DNA of 64,000 bases, from NCBI GenBank assembly GCA_029762595.1, contig JARVGJ010000006.1, positions 47,897 through 111,896 on the forward strand, read 5' to 3'. Below, piece after piece: positions 33,863 to 44,342 of the stretch. Position 1 is the stretch's first letter. Every line of letters starts with the position of its first letter. A program made the translations under genes and the position numbers. Below the pieces are notes generated by a model. That model ran no database searches, was not told the origin of the DNA, and saw only the letters and a program-made list of their open reading frames with translations. The stretch is from Methanolobus sp. (lineage in GTDB: Archaea; Halobacteriota; Methanosarcinia; Methanosarcinales; Methanosarcinaceae).

Positions 33863-36523
33863 GTGGCAGATAAGAAATTTGTATATTTTTTCGGGAACGA
33901 AGAAACAGAAGGTAAAAATAGCATGAAAGATCTGCTGGGTGGCAAAGGGGCCAACCTGGCGGAAATGGCCAATCTGGGGATCCCTGTCCCACCAGGATTT
34001 ACCATAACAACTGAAGTTTGTTTGCTTTATCTTGAAAAGGGGTCTTATCCCACTGAGGTTATCGACCAGATAAATGACACAATATCAAAGCTTGAGAAGG
34101 TGAGTGGTAAAAAGTTCGGTGATAACGATAATCCCTTGCTTCTTTCTGTCAGGTCCGGTGCAAGGGTCTCCATGCCTGGTATGATGGATACTGTTCTGAA
34201 CCTGGGTCTTAATGATGATACTGTAGCAGGCCTGGCAAAAAAGACGGGAAATGAAAGATTCGCTTATGACAGTTACCGCAGGTTCCTTACAATGTTTGGT
34301 GATGTTGTGCTTGGGATCGAACATGAAAGGTTTGAATCAGTGTTGAGTGATAAGAAGAAGGAACTTGGTGTTACACTTGATACTGAGCTCAATGCAGATG
34401 TTCTCCGGGAACTTGTTAGCACATTCAAAGGCATAATAAGGGATAGTACGGGTGATGTCTTCCCCCAGGATCCACGCACTCAGCTCCAGATGGCAATAGA
34501 TGCAGTATTCAATTCCTGGAACAATCAGCGCGCAATCACTTACAGGCGTCTGAATGATATTCCGGGTGAATGGGGCACGGCTGTAAATGTGCAGTCCATG
34601 GTCTACGGTAACATGGGCGAGACATCAGGGACCGGAGTGGCATTCACAAGGGATCCTGCAACAGGCGAAAAGTGTTTCTTCGGTGAGTATCTCATAAACG
34701 CCCAGGGCGAGGATGTGGTTGCAGGTACAAGGACTCCTGAGCCAATATCAACTCTTGAAAAGACAATGCCTCAGGCCTATGTACAACTTGAAGAGATATA
34801 CAACAAACTGGAAACACACTTCAAGGATATGCAGGATATAGAGTTCACTATTGAGGAAGGCCAATTATACATGTTGCAGACAAGGTCAGGTAAACGGACC
34901 GCTGCAGCAGCTCTTAAAATTGCTGTTGACATGGTCGAAGAAGGCCTGATCGACAAAAGGACCGCTATCATGCGTGTCTCGCCTGGACAAATTGATCGCC
35001 TTTTGCATCCAACTATTGATTCTGACGCTAAATATGAAGTTGTTGCCACTGGCCTTCCAGCATCCCCCGGAGCTGCTGTTGGCAAAGTAGTTTTCACTGC
35101 AGAACATGCAGAAGCCATGGCAAAGAACAATGAAAAGGTCATTCTTGTTCGAACGGAAACATCTCCTGAGGACATTGGTGGAATGGATGCAGCACAGGGA
35201 ATACTTACTGTCAGAGGTGGTATGACCTCCCATGCAGCAGTGGTTGCAAGAGGTATGGGTAAACCATGTGTCGCAGGATGTGGTGCTGTCAGTATTGATA
35301 TGGGCAGCCGGACATTCAATGTTTCCGATATTACTGTCAAAGAAGGGGATTTTGTAACAATAGACGGCACAACCGGTAGCCTGATCATAGGAGAGGTCGG
35401 GCTGGTAACGCCGGGAGTGAGCGGTGAACTTGAGGTGCTTCTTAGGTGGGCTGATGAAATAAGGGAAATGGGTGTCCGCACCAACGCAGACACGCCCCAT
35501 GATGCACAGGTAGCAAGGGATTTTGGTGCAGAAGGCATCGGCCTTTGCAGGACCGAGCACATGTTCTTCGGAGAGGATCGCATTCCTGCAGTAAGGGATA
35601 TGATCCTGGCGGAAGATTCCGATGCAAGGAAAGCCGCACTTGAAAAACTTCTTCCTATGCAGAAAGAGGATTTCATTGGCCTTTTCACTGTGATGGCTGG
35701 CCTTCCAGTAACAATTCGTCTGTTAGATCCTCCTTTGCATGAGTTCCTGCCAAAACATGAGGAGCTTGCAGACAGATTGAGGGCACTTGAATCAGAAGGC
35801 GCTAATGCAGGAGAAATAGGGCGTATAAGGAAACTGATGGAGCGCGTAGATTCCATGCTGGAGATAAACCCCATGCTTGGCCACAGAGGTTGCCGTCTTG
35901 GGATCACATATCCTGAGATATATGATATGCAGGTCAGGGCCATCATCGAAGCTGCATGTGAATTAAAGGCAGGGGGAATGGATATCGTTCCTGAGATCAT
36001 GATTCCTCTGATATCTGATGTAAGTGAACTTAGTTCTGTCAAGAAGAATGTTGTAGCAATTGCAGAATCCGTTATGGTTCAGAAGGGAGTCAAATTGGAT
36101 TATCTTGTGGGGACCATGATAGAACTTCCAAGAGCGGCCCTGACAGCAGACAAGATTGCCCGGGAAGCAGAGTTCTTCTCATTTGGTACCAATGACCTTA
36201 CACAGACGACATTTGGTTTCAGCAGGGATGACGCAGGAAAGTTCCTACCCTTCTATATAGAGAAGTCCTTGCTTTCAAACGATCCTTTTGCCGTACTGGA
36301 CCAGGAAGGTGTTGGTGAGCTTGTGAAGATAGGTATCAAAAAAGGGCGCTCCACAAGACCAGACATTAAGATAGGCATCTGCGGCGAGCATGGGGGAGAA
36401 CCAAGCTCAGTGAAATTCGGTTACAACATAGGATTGAACTATGTAAGCTGTTCACCTTTCCGTGTACCTATAGCAAGACTTGCAGCAGCACAGGCAGTAA
36501 TTGAAAAGCAGGACAATTCCTGA
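33863..36523 (+). CDS. ppdK: pyruvate, phosphate dikinase
   Basis: GTG start after GGAGG; KFVYFFGNEETEGKNSMKDLLGGKGANLAEM, GGMTSHAAVVARGMGKPCVAGCG. Confidence 0.97.
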   Translation: MADKKFVYFFGNEETEGKNSMKDLLGGKGANLAEMANLGIPVPPGFTITTEVCLLYLEKGSYPTEVIDQINDTISKLEKVSGKKFGDNDNPLLLSVRSGARVSMPGMMDTVLNLGLNDDTVAGLAKKTGNERFAYDSYRRFLTMFGDVVLGIEHERFESVLSDKKKELGVTLDTELNADVLRELVSTFKGIIRDSTGDVFPQDPRTQLQMAIDAVFNSWNNQRAITYRRLNDIPGEWGTAVNVQSMVYGNMGETSGTGVAFTRDPATGEKCFFGEYLINAQGEDVVAGTRTPEPISTLEKTMPQAYVQLEEIYNKLETHFKDMQDIEFTIEEGQLYMLQTRSGKRTAAAALKIAVDMVEEGLIDKRTAIMRVSPGQIDRLLHPTIDSDAKYEVVATGLPASPGAAVGKVVFTAEHAEAMAKNNEKVILVRTETSPEDIGGMDAAQGILTVRGGMTSHAAVVARGMGKPCVAGCGAVSIDMGSRTFNVSDITVKEGDFVTIDGTTGSLIIGEVGLVTPGVSGELEVLLRWADEIREMGVRTNADTPHDAQVARDFGAEGIGLCRTEHMFFGEDRIPAVRDMILAEDSDARKAALEKLLPMQKEDFIGLFTVMAGLPVTIRLLDPPLHEFLPKHEELADRLRALESEGANAGEIGRIRKLMERVDSMLEINPMLGHRGCRLGITYPEIYDMQVRAIIEAACELKAGGMDIVPEIMIPLISDVSELSSVKKNVVAIAESVMVQKGVKLDYLVGTMIELPRAALTADKIAREAEFFSFGTNDLTQTTFGFSRDDAGKFLPFYIEKSLLSNDPFAVLDQEGVGELVKIGIKKGRSTRPDIKIGICGEHGGEPSSVKFGYNIGLNYVSCSPFRVPIARLAAAQAVIEKQDNS

Positions 36524-36546
36524 TATCTCTAAAATATTTTAAAACA

Positions 36547-36569
36547 CCTTGCAGCATCCTGTTGTAAGG
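36547..36569 (+). terminator. hairpin after ppdK
   Basis: CCTTGCA / TGTAAGG (one G.U pair in plus-strand RNA) then T-rich tract. Confidence 0.45.
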
Positions 36570-36852
36570 AGTATGTTTTTCTTTTTCAGATTGCTATTAG
36601 CGTTGATGATCTTTTTTTTGCATTGGTGATGTGTTTTGTATTCCTGGTCATTGTTGCCGACTTAATAGGTCTGATATACCTGCCCCGCACAGTTCCCTTG
36701 ATTGTATCTGTGATTATCATCAGTACTCTACAATAAAGAAAGTGAATGTTATCATTATGTAAAAAAGAATATGAAGGATGATTTCCTCCAAACATATAAT
36801 ACATATATTTAAGAATGCATATATTTTAAAATGTCAAAAAGTTGAAGGCAGA

Positions 36853-37818
36853 TCAATATGATCTTGTGATCATATAATCTGCAACAGCCAGAAGAATGTT
36901 CTTTGCCTCAGAATCTTCTACCACATCAAGAAGCTCTTTTCCTTTTGCCACATAGGACAAAGCAAGATCCCTTACATAATCTATGGACCCTGCATCTTCA
37001 AGCTGGCGTACAGCTTCATTTATCTCTTCTGTGGTGGCTTCCCCTTTGCCGAATATCTTAAGGTCTACACCTTTGTTCAGTGCGTGTATGGCAATAAGGG
37101 TCTTCTTACCTTCCATAAGGTCACTGCCTCTGACCTTTCCAAGCACCTCTTCGGGTGTTGTCATGTCGATGACATCATCATATATCTGGAAAGCGATACC
37201 TATCAGTCTTCCGGATTCATAGAATGCATCAGCAACCTCATCGGATGCTCCTCCCATAATGGCACCTATCTTCATGGAAGCAGCGTAGAGGACCCCTGTT
37301 TTCTTCTCGATCATATCGAGATATTCTTCCTGGGTGACATTGGTAAGTTCCTCAAACTCCACATCCATCCACTGTCCTTCACATATGTCTCTGCATGTTT
37401 TGGAGAGTATGTCAATGCATTTCAGGATGCGCTCAGGCTCCCCGGGTGTATGTGTGAGTATCTCAAAGGCTTTGGAGTAAAGTGTGTCACCTGCAAGTAT
37501 TGCTCCGGCTTCTCCCCATTTGACATGTACTGCAGGCATTCCGCGGCGTATGTCGTCCCTGTCCATAATATCATCATGCACAAGTGTGAAATTATGTACC
37601 AGTTCGACTGCCACTGCAGCCGGAAGGACAGTTTCAAGGTCTGAGCCAACAGCTTCTGCAGCAAGTATGACAGTTGCCGGACGCAGCCTTTTACCACCTG
37701 CGTCCGGGAGGTATCTGGCTGCCCTGTAAAGTTCATATGGTTTGTCGATGGGGAGATATTCCTCGATCCCTTTGTCAACATACACAGAACGCTTTTTAAT
37801 CTCCTCGATAAGATCCAT
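36853..37818 (-). CDS. idsA: short-chain polyprenyl (geranylgeranyl/farnesyl) diphosphate synthase
   Basis: GKRLRPATVILAAEAVG, LVHDDIMDRD, YDDVIDMT; downstream ATG chosen to avoid overlap with the RNase J gene. Confidence 0.95.
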   Translation of the reverse strand: MDLIEEIKKRSVYVDKGIEEYLPIDKPYELYRAARYLPDAGGKRLRPATVILAAEAVGSDLETVLPAAVAVELVHNFTLVHDDIMDRDDIRRGMPAVHVKWGEAGAILAGDTLYSKAFEILTHTPGEPERILKCIDILSKTCRDICEGQWMDVEFEELTNVTQEEYLDMIEKKTGVLYAASMKIGAIMGGASDEVADAFYESGRLIGIAFQIYDDVIDMTTPEEVLGKVRGSDLMEGKKTLIAIHALNKGVDLKIFGKGEATTEEINEAVRQLEDAGSIDYVRDLALSYVAKGKELLDVVEDSEAKNILLAVADYMITRSY

Positions 37819-37837
37819 AAACATCCCCGTTAATGCA

Positions 37838-39184
37838 TTACTCTTCTTCAATGTAGAGTTCTTCCCCGTTCCTCAGCAAGTGCAGGGTGTCTCCAAGTAC
37901 ATATCCTGCATCTTCTGCCATCTGGATGTACTCACTGTGCATCTGGATGGTGCCGTGTGCCGGTATGACATGTTCCGGTTTGAGCATCCTGAGCAATTCC
38001 CAGTGATCCTCGCGGTATGCATGTCCTGACACATGCACATTGTCATATATCCTTGCTCCTCGCATTTTCAGTTTAGTCTCTAAAGAATAGCGGTTTGCCT
38101 GTGTCATCGGATTTGGTATCACATTGGCTGAGAATATAACCCTGTCACCTCTGTCTATCTTATAGGGTGTCTCGCCACTTGCAATCCTTCCAAGGACTGC
38201 ACCGGGTTCTCCCTGATGGCCTGTGACCACCGGCAGGTACTTGTCCTTCCCGGATTCCATGATCCTGGCAAGTGCCTTATCGATCTCTCTGCGGTTACCA
38301 TATATCTCAGCTGTTTCGGGGAGCTCGATATATCCCATCTGGTGTGCGGTTGCAATATATCTTTCCATGGAATTTCCCATCAGTACGGGTATTCTCCCCA
38401 TCTCTTCTGCGAATTTAACAATGGAATTCACACGGGCCACATGTGATGCAAATGTTGTTACGATCATACCAACATCCGCTTCTTCAGTTTCAATAAGCAC
38501 ATCCCTGAGCATGGAGTGTGCTATCATTTCCGAAGGGGTTTTTCCATTACGTCCTGCATTGGTACTCTCTGTGATCACTGCGATGACCCCTTCTTCGCCA
38601 AGTTGTTTCAATCGTTTAAAATCAGGTGCATTTCCCAATGTGGGAGTTCTGTCAAGTTTGAAGTCACATGCATATACAATGGCACCACTTGTTGTATGGA
38701 TCACCAGGAACACAGTATCTATTATGCTGTGCTGCGTGTTGACAAACTCTATTGATATGTCCTTTGTGATCTCCATTGTATTCCCTGCATTCATGGATAC
38801 GATGTTGTTCTTTACTCCAAATTTCCTTTCTGACTCTATCTGGTGCTTGATAAGGGTTGTTGTATAAGGGGTCCCTATAATAGGGGCTGTATACCTGTGT
38901 GCAAGTTTTGATATGGCACCGATGTGGTCAAGGTGTCCGTGTGTACAGACGATAGCACGTACATTGCCATTTACCTCTTTCATAATAGTGTCATCAGGAA
39001 TGGCTCCCATCTCAATTAGCTCAAGTGAGTGCATCTTGTCTATCTCTACGTCCTCGTGGATCTGGACCCTGTCCAGGCGCAGGCCCATATCAACAATGAT
39101 GATGTCATCATTGATCCTTATAGCAGTCATGTTACGGCCCATTTCATTATAGCCGCCAACTGCAATGATTCCTATTTCTGTCAT
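37838..39184 (-). CDS. ribonuclease J
   Basis: VCTHGHLDHIGAI, VNTQHSIIDTVFL, HVSGHAYREDHWELLRMLKPEHVIPAHG beta-CASP motifs. Confidence 0.93.
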   Translation of the reverse strand: MTEIGIIAVGGYNEMGRNMTAIRINDDIIIVDMGLRLDRVQIHEDVEIDKMHSLELIEMGAIPDDTIMKEVNGNVRAIVCTHGHLDHIGAISKLAHRYTAPIIGTPYTTTLIKHQIESERKFGVKNNIVSMNAGNTMEITKDISIEFVNTQHSIIDTVFLVIHTTSGAIVYACDFKLDRTPTLGNAPDFKRLKQLGEEGVIAVITESTNAGRNGKTPSEMIAHSMLRDVLIETEEADVGMIVTTFASHVARVNSIVKFAEEMGRIPVLMGNSMERYIATAHQMGYIELPETAEIYGNRREIDKALARIMESGKDKYLPVVTGHQGEPGAVLGRIASGETPYKIDRGDRVIFSANVIPNPMTQANRYSLETKLKMRGARIYDNVHVSGHAYREDHWELLRMLKPEHVIPAHGTIQMHSEYIQMAEDAGYVLGDTLHLLRNGEELYIEEE

Positions 39185-39286
39185 ATAAATTACTCACTAT
39201 GTATTATATTATTCTACTCATTTTATTCAATATACTCTGTCAATGTAAAATTGGTTTATTTGATTTATTCCGTTACTAGATGAATA

Positions 39287-40390
39287 TCATACTCTCTGGA
39301 ATTCGGTATTCTTTGAACGAAGGGCCAGATCTTTCACATTAAATCCACGCAGTTCAAGATATTCCCGTGTCCAGCCACTTACAACAACCGGTGCCATGTG
39401 AAGATCATTGATATTCCTGCATCCGCAAAGGAACATTGCCACTTTCAGCTCACCGAGCATATGCACGATGCTGTTTACGACTTCCTCTTTTCCCTTCAAT
39501 GCAGGTGCGACAAAAGGAAGTGCAGCACTTCCAACAGATGCACCCAATGCAATCGATTTAGCAATATCCAGGCCACTTCTCAGTCCGCCTGTTGCAATAA
39601 CGGGCAGGGAAACACTGCATTCAACTATGCTTGGCGCGGTGGGTATTCCAAAATCCCAGAAAAGCTCACCTAACATCTCATATGTGGTATCTTTCCTTTC
39701 CCTTGCACGGTAAACTTCCACACCCGACCAGCTGGTGCCACCTACGCCACCTACATCTATGGCAGATACGCCCGCTTCCTTGAGCAGGAACGCATCTTCA
39801 TGTGATATGCCTGCACCGGTCTCTTTGACTATAACAGGCACTGCCAGTGAACATATCTCTTTAATAACATCCAGGACACCGCAAGCTTCCCTGTCACCTT
39901 CTGGCTGTATGGCTTCCTGCAGGAAGTTCAGATGAATTGCCATGGCATCGGCATCTATCATCTCGATCATCTTCTCGACCCCTTCAACACCATATTCCCG
40001 TATCTGTGCTGCACCTATGTTCCCGTAAATGAATGCATTGGGTGCCTTCTCTCTTACTATACGGAAAGAATCTTCCTGTGAAGGTTCCTCTATGGCAGCC
40101 CTCTGGCTTCCAACGCCAATACCTATGCCAAGTTCCTCGGCAGCTCCTGCAAGTGCTGCATTGACAGGTATTGTTTCCGGATGTCCGCCTGTTATGGATG
40201 CTATCATGAAAGGCGCGTTCATGTCCTTATCCAGGAAACGTACGGAAAGGTCCGTATCTTCCATATCCATCTCCGGAAGGGCTCTGTGCACTAACATCAC
40301 GTCATTGAATCCCGGCATGATGTTCCTTGATTCTACCGGACTGGCTGCGCATAGCTCAAGATGCTCTATCTTTCTCCTGGAAGTGCTCAT
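39287..40390 (-). CDS. fni: type 2 isopentenyl-diphosphate delta-isomerase
   Basis: PFMIASITGGHPE, IGVGSQRAA, VGGVGGTSW, VIATGGLRSGLDIAKSIALGA. Confidence 0.97.
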   Translation of the reverse strand: MSTSRRKIEHLELCAASPVESRNIMPGFNDVMLVHRALPEMDMEDTDLSVRFLDKDMNAPFMIASITGGHPETIPVNAALAGAAEELGIGIGVGSQRAAIEEPSQEDSFRIVREKAPNAFIYGNIGAAQIREYGVEGVEKMIEMIDADAMAIHLNFLQEAIQPEGDREACGVLDVIKEICSLAVPVIVKETGAGISHEDAFLLKEAGVSAIDVGGVGGTSWSGVEVYRARERKDTTYEMLGELFWDFGIPTAPSIVECSVSLPVIATGGLRSGLDIAKSIALGASVGSAALPFVAPALKGKEEVVNSIVHMLGELKVAMFLCGCRNINDLHMAPVVVSGWTREYLELRGFNVKDLALRSKNTEFQRV

Positions 40391-40399
40391 GATAATACC

Positions 40400-41194
40400 T
40401 TAAGACAAATCTGATCCGTATTTTCCGACACCGCAGACAGCGGTACCAATGTTCTCACCTTTCAGGAAACATGATACGTTTCCTGCATTTCCTGCATTGA
40501 ATATATAAGAAGTACTGTTTGACTGCTCACTTAGTTCTAAAAGCTCAAGTACTTTTCCCAGCATACCGCCAGTAACATCAGTGTTTGTCGAACCTCCAAG
40601 GCAAGCTTTTATTCTTTCAAAGTTGTCCTTGCTTATCGCAGGTAGCACTTCCCCGTCATTGTCAAGCACCCCCTCCTCAGCACTACCGATGCCTATGCGT
40701 GCTGCTTTCATTTTAATTGCAAGGTAGGGTACTATCTGGTCTCCTGAAAGGACGGAGGTACCAAGTTCAGTGTCCATCACCATGTCCCCATGAAGCACGG
40801 GTACGAAACCGTTATTAAGCATTTCTTTTATGGGCTCAAGGAACATGCTCCGGATGCGTCCGTTTTCCGATACTGCACATGCCATGGGATGCAGAGGTAA
40901 TGCATTTACTCCTGCAGAGTTCAGGGTTTTAACAACCATTGTGTTAAGCTTCCTTACTGACATATGTGTTATTATCGAGCCGGTATGGTCGAACTTTCCC
41001 TGAAGTCCGAAACGTTTTACTTGTGGATGCCCGAATGATCCTGCTCCGTGCACAATGATGAGCTTTCCTTGAAAACCTGCAATTTCGCAGGAAATTCGCT
41101 CTATGGCATTCATCCTTGCTGCACCTTCATCAGCACTCTTGTCGGTGATGACGCTGCCGCCGATCTTAAGGATAGTGATCTTATCTTTATCCAT
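40400..41194 (-). CDS. isopentenyl phosphate kinase
   Basis: ITILKIGGSVITDK, IVHGAGSFGHPQVK, GGSTNTDVTGGMLGKVLELLEL; sits between fni and mvk. Confidence 0.95.
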   Translation of the reverse strand: MDKDKITILKIGGSVITDKSADEGAARMNAIERISCEIAGFQGKLIIVHGAGSFGHPQVKRFGLQGKFDHTGSIITHMSVRKLNTMVVKTLNSAGVNALPLHPMACAVSENGRIRSMFLEPIKEMLNNGFVPVLHGDMVMDTELGTSVLSGDQIVPYLAIKMKAARIGIGSAEEGVLDNDGEVLPAISKDNFERIKACLGGSTNTDVTGGMLGKVLELLELSEQSNSTSYIFNAGNAGNVSCFLKGENIGTAVCGVGKYGSDLS

Positions 41195-42104
41195 TAAATG
41201 ACTCCAGTCTTACGCCTTCTTCAGTATTTTTCGTTATGATGGCTTCTCCGCCGGCATCCTCTATGGCTTTTGCAATACCTTTTGTGTCCTTGTGCTCTGC
41301 GATCGCCACAATGCACCCTCCACCACCTGCACCTGTTATCTTGGCACAGATGGCACCGCAGTTACGTGCTGCATAAACAAGGTCCCAGAGCTTTGAACTT
41401 CCTACACCTATGGCATCAAGGAGTCCCTGGTTCACATTCATGAGTTTACCGATAGCCATGTAGTCATTCTTAATGATAAGTCCTTCTGCAAGCATGGACA
41501 TCTGGCCAATGTTTGAAAGTATAGGGTCTATAACAGAAGGGAATTCGCTGCGAAGATTTGCAACATTGCCTACAAGTTCCTTTGTAGAGGAGAATTCTTT
41601 AGTGTTGCCGATTATGACAGGACACTTAAGCAGTGGAAGTTTCTTTCTCTGTGGCATCATCACAACACCACCCATAGTGCTTACATATGTGTCAGTGGCA
41701 CTTGCATTGCCCTGAACTATCATTTCGATCTTGTGGGCATTCTTTGCAACATCTTCCCTGGAAAGGCCGCAGTTGTATAGGTGATTCAATGCCTGGATGC
41801 TGGCCACGGTAACAGCAGCAGATGAACCAAGTCCTGAACCCACAGGAAGATCTGATTCTATTTTTAACCTTACCCCTTTCAGGTCTGTAAGGGATTTTAT
41901 CATTTCTATGGCATGGGTTACATATGGATGAACCTTTATATCCGGTCCGGTGGTTCCTAGTGAGGATTCTATTATCACATCATCGTTCTTTTCCACATGG
42001 ACCCTTGTCCGTAGTTCAACTGCACAGCAGATGGCACTTTCTCCGTATACAACTGCATGCTCACCAAAAAGATAGACTTTTCCGGGTGCAGAACATGTGA
42101 TCAT
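41187..42104 (-). CDS. mvk: mevalonate kinase
   Basis: APGKVYLFGEHAVVYGE, LPVGSGLGSSAAVTVA, AKITGAGGGGCIVA. Confidence 0.97.
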   Translation of the reverse strand: MITCSAPGKVYLFGEHAVVYGESAICCAVELRTRVHVEKNDDVIIESSLGTTGPDIKVHPYVTHAIEMIKSLTDLKGVRLKIESDLPVGSGLGSSAAVTVASIQALNHLYNCGLSREDVAKNAHKIEMIVQGNASATDTYVSTMGGVVMMPQRKKLPLLKCPVIIGNTKEFSSTKELVGNVANLRSEFPSVIDPILSNIGQMSMLAEGLIIKNDYMAIGKLMNVNQGLLDAIGVGSSKLWDLVYAARNCGAICAKITGAGGGGCIVAIAEHKDTKGIAKAIEDAGGEAIITKNTEEGVRLESFNG

Positions 42105-42128
42105 AGAATTCCTTCTTTTGTATTTCCT

Positions 42129-42926
42129 TTATTCCACCGTGATAGCTGCGTATCCTACAACCCCTGACATGTCTCCGGTCACATCACCACTGGTGGCGTA
42201 CCTTATCAATGATGCGTGCGTTGCACCAAACTCTTTTGTGGCTGAGAGCATTGCTGCGATAGGACCAAAGCCACATGCTGAGATATTCCTTTCCTCCCTG
42301 CGCCTGTAAAATCCGGAAATGTCCATTCTGATTATGGGTTCAATGAGAAAATGGTCATTCTCCCTGGCAATACTGGCTGACTGATAGTGAGTGAAATCAC
42401 TTGATGCAATGAACACAACTTTCTTTCCTGATTCCCTGACAGCTCTGGCAACTTCCCTGCCTACCTCTATTGCAGTCTCCTCATCCTGAAGTCCCATGCA
42501 TATGGGAAGTATTTTGAAATCCGTGCCAAACCTGTGCTGTAAAAAGGGCATCTGGACTTCAATAGAATGTTCGAAATGGTGTGCAAGCTCGTCAAAGTCT
42601 ATGATAGTTCCGGCAAGAAGCTTTCCAACATCCCTGTCTGTTTCTATAACTCCCAGGGGAGTGTTCCATGTGTCCTGTGACAATGCCACAGGAGAGCCAT
42701 AACCTGTGTGGTTGGGTCCGAAGAGCACATAGGTATCTGCTTTTGGAAGCAGTGCATATGCATGCGCTGCCACCTCACCCGAATATATATACCCGGCATG
42801 AGGTACGACAGCACCAAGGAGTGGCTTTTCAGATATAGCAACTTCCTTAAAGCATCTGCCTAGTTCCTTCTTCAGATCCTTAGGATTTAGTGGATAGAAC
42901 TGACCGGCAACGGTAGTCTGTCTCAT
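42129..42926 (-). CDS. MEMO1 family / AmmeMemoRadiSam system protein B
   Basis: MRQTTVAGQFYP, GAVVPHAGYIYSGEVAAHAY, FIASSDFTHYQ. Confidence 0.93.
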   Translation of the reverse strand: MRQTTVAGQFYPLNPKDLKKELGRCFKEVAISEKPLLGAVVPHAGYIYSGEVAAHAYALLPKADTYVLFGPNHTGYGSPVALSQDTWNTPLGVIETDRDVGKLLAGTIIDFDELAHHFEHSIEVQMPFLQHRFGTDFKILPICMGLQDEETAIEVGREVARAVRESGKKVVFIASSDFTHYQSASIARENDHFLIEPIIRMDISGFYRRREERNISACGFGPIAAMLSATKEFGATHASLIRYATSGDVTGDMSGVVGYAAITVE

Positions 42927-42996
42927 ACTACTGATCACCCCATTATTCTATAAGGGTTCTTGATATATGTAGTATGCTTCATGCGGTGCTGTCAGT

Positions 42997-43656
42997 TCAG
43001 ACTCCGGATTCGAAATCCTCAAGTTCGTAATTGAACATTGAATCATTTGCCTTTGATATCTCCCTTGCAAGCAACCAGTAAACAAGGGACAGTGCCTTTC
43101 TTCCTTTGTTGTTGGTAGGGATAACAAGGTCTACGTTGGATGTCATGTTATTTGTATCACAGAGTGCTACAACAGGTACTCCGATATTAACCGTTTCCTT
43201 GATTACCTGTGCATCTCCTGTTGGGTCAGTAACAATGACTACATCAGGTTCATAGAAATTCTCTATCTTAGGGTTTGTGAGTATTCCTGGAATGAACCTT
43301 CCGACCATGGATTTTGCACCGATGGCCTTTGCGAACATCTTTGCAGGGAATTGTCCGTATTGCCTTGCAGATACTACAAGTATCCTTTTTGGATCATAGC
43401 TTGAAAGGAATGCTGCTGCAAGCTTTATTCTGTCATCGGTTGCCTGGATGTCAAGGACATAAAGACCGTCTGTCCTTACACGGTAGACGAACTTCATCAT
43501 GTTCTCTGTCTTCTGTTGTGTGCCGATGTGTACACCTGCTGCAAGATATTCGTCTATTGGGACTAAAGATGTTGTTTTTGTCTCTTCATCCAAATCTCCT
43601 GTAACTTCAGTTGATGTAGTAACTTCATTAATTGTAGTTTCTTCTGTAGGATCCAT
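42997..43656 (-). CDS. rpsB: 30S ribosomal protein S2
   Basis: [17 protein letters not shown]..., [46 protein letters not shown]. Confidence 0.96.
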   Translation of the reverse strand: MDPTEETTINEVTTSTEVTGDLDEETKTTSLVPIDEYLAAGVHIGTQQKTENMMKFVYRVRTDGLYVLDIQATDDRIKLAAAFLSSYDPKRILVVSARQYGQFPAKMFAKAIGAKSMVGRFIPGILTNPKIENFYEPDVVIVTDPTGDAQVIKETVNIGVPVVALCDTNNMTSNVDLVIPTNNKGRKALSLVYWLLAREISKANDSMFNYELEDFESGV

Positions 43657-43660
43657 ATAA

Positions 43661-43846
43661 TCACCTGGTAACAATATTTCTTTTAACAGTAATCGGGATG
43701 ACCCCGAGTTCAAATTCTCTCTTGGCAAGATATAATGAATTCATGCTTTGATCATCGATGAGCACCGGAGCTCCCATTGATATCTGCAGTGCCCTTGCAC
43801 CAACGATCCTTGCCTTTTCATACCTGGTATAGTGTTCTGTAATCAA
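43661..43846 (-). CDS. rpoK: DNA-directed RNA polymerase subunit K
   Basis: [25 protein letters not shown]...[16 protein letters not shown]. Confidence 0.95.
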   Translation of the reverse strand: MITEHYTRYEKARIVGARALQISMGAPVLIDDQSMNSLYLAKREFELGVIPITVKRNIVTR

Positions 43847-43980
43847 TAGATCACCTAATTAAAATCACGTGGAAATATCACAGCTCATTTATTGATAGCT
43901 ACCCCTATTGCTTCCAAAAATTAATCCTGTATGAATAGCCATTAATGCGGTCAATGATAACTATATATTAAACAATGTTA

Positions 43981-43997
43981 TTCGGAATCCCTCCGAA
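43981..43997 (-). other. hairpin in the tRNA-Pro / rpoK spacer
   Basis: TTCGGA-5 nt-TCCGAA. Confidence 0.4.
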
Positions 43998-44024
43998 CGA
44001 GGTCGTAAACAATTCTTTTCCAGC

Positions 44025-44045
44025 ATGCCCTATTAAATAGGGCAT
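44025..44045 (-). other. perfect hairpin abutting the tRNA-Pro 3' end
   Basis: ATGCCCTAT-TAA-ATAGGGCAT, 9-bp stem; its first base is the tRNA discriminator position. Confidence 0.6.
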
Positions 44046-44143
44046 GGGACCGCTGAGATTTGAACTCAGGTTCCGGCGTGTTTCGCATAGAAGATACATA
44101 TGTCCCGAACGCCGAAGGATGGTCCAGGCTACCCTACGGTCCC
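44045..44143 (-). tRNA. tRNA-Pro(CGG) with 24-nt BHB intron at 37/38
   Basis: GGGACCGTAGGGTAGCCTGGACCATCCTTCGGCGTTCGGG[ACATATGTATCTTCTATGCGAAAC]ACGCCGGAACCTGAGTTCAAATCTCAGCGGTCCC-A; canonical bulge-helix-bulge. Confidence 0.95.
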
Positions 44144-44332
44144 TTACTGGTATGGGGCAAGCGTATCTACTAGCTCGACATGTGAAAGGATCATCCTTCT
44201 GCAGCAATACCTTGTAATTCCAAGGTCATTGAGCACTGCTGCCGGATCTTCTCCTTCCTTTACACGCTGTTTGAACTCTTCCCAATGATTTGAGACAACT
44301 TTTCCACAGCTGAAGCATCGAACTGGTATCAT
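44144..44332 (-). CDS. rpoN: DNA-directed RNA polymerase subunit N
   Basis: [20 protein letters not shown]...[18 protein letters not shown]. Confidence 0.98.
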   Translation of the reverse strand: MIPVRCFSCGKVVSNHWEEFKQRVKEGEDPAAVLNDLGITRYCCRRMILSHVELVDTLAPYQ

Positions 44333-44342
44333 ATTTCATTGC

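Noticed and set aside
34777-36042. 421-aa minus-strand ORF inside ppdK
   Set aside because: Antisense frame of a strongly supported CDS; serine/proline-rich shadow ORF
36586-36804. Minus-strand 72-aa ORF between ppdK and idsA
   Set aside because: Low-complexity, basic composition, no clear RBS or recognisable domain; likely chance ORF in an intergenic region
36853-42104. Isopentenyl phosphate kinase cluster as a novel isoprenoid system
   Set aside because: Matches the known archaeal modified mevalonate pathway; ordinary gene set
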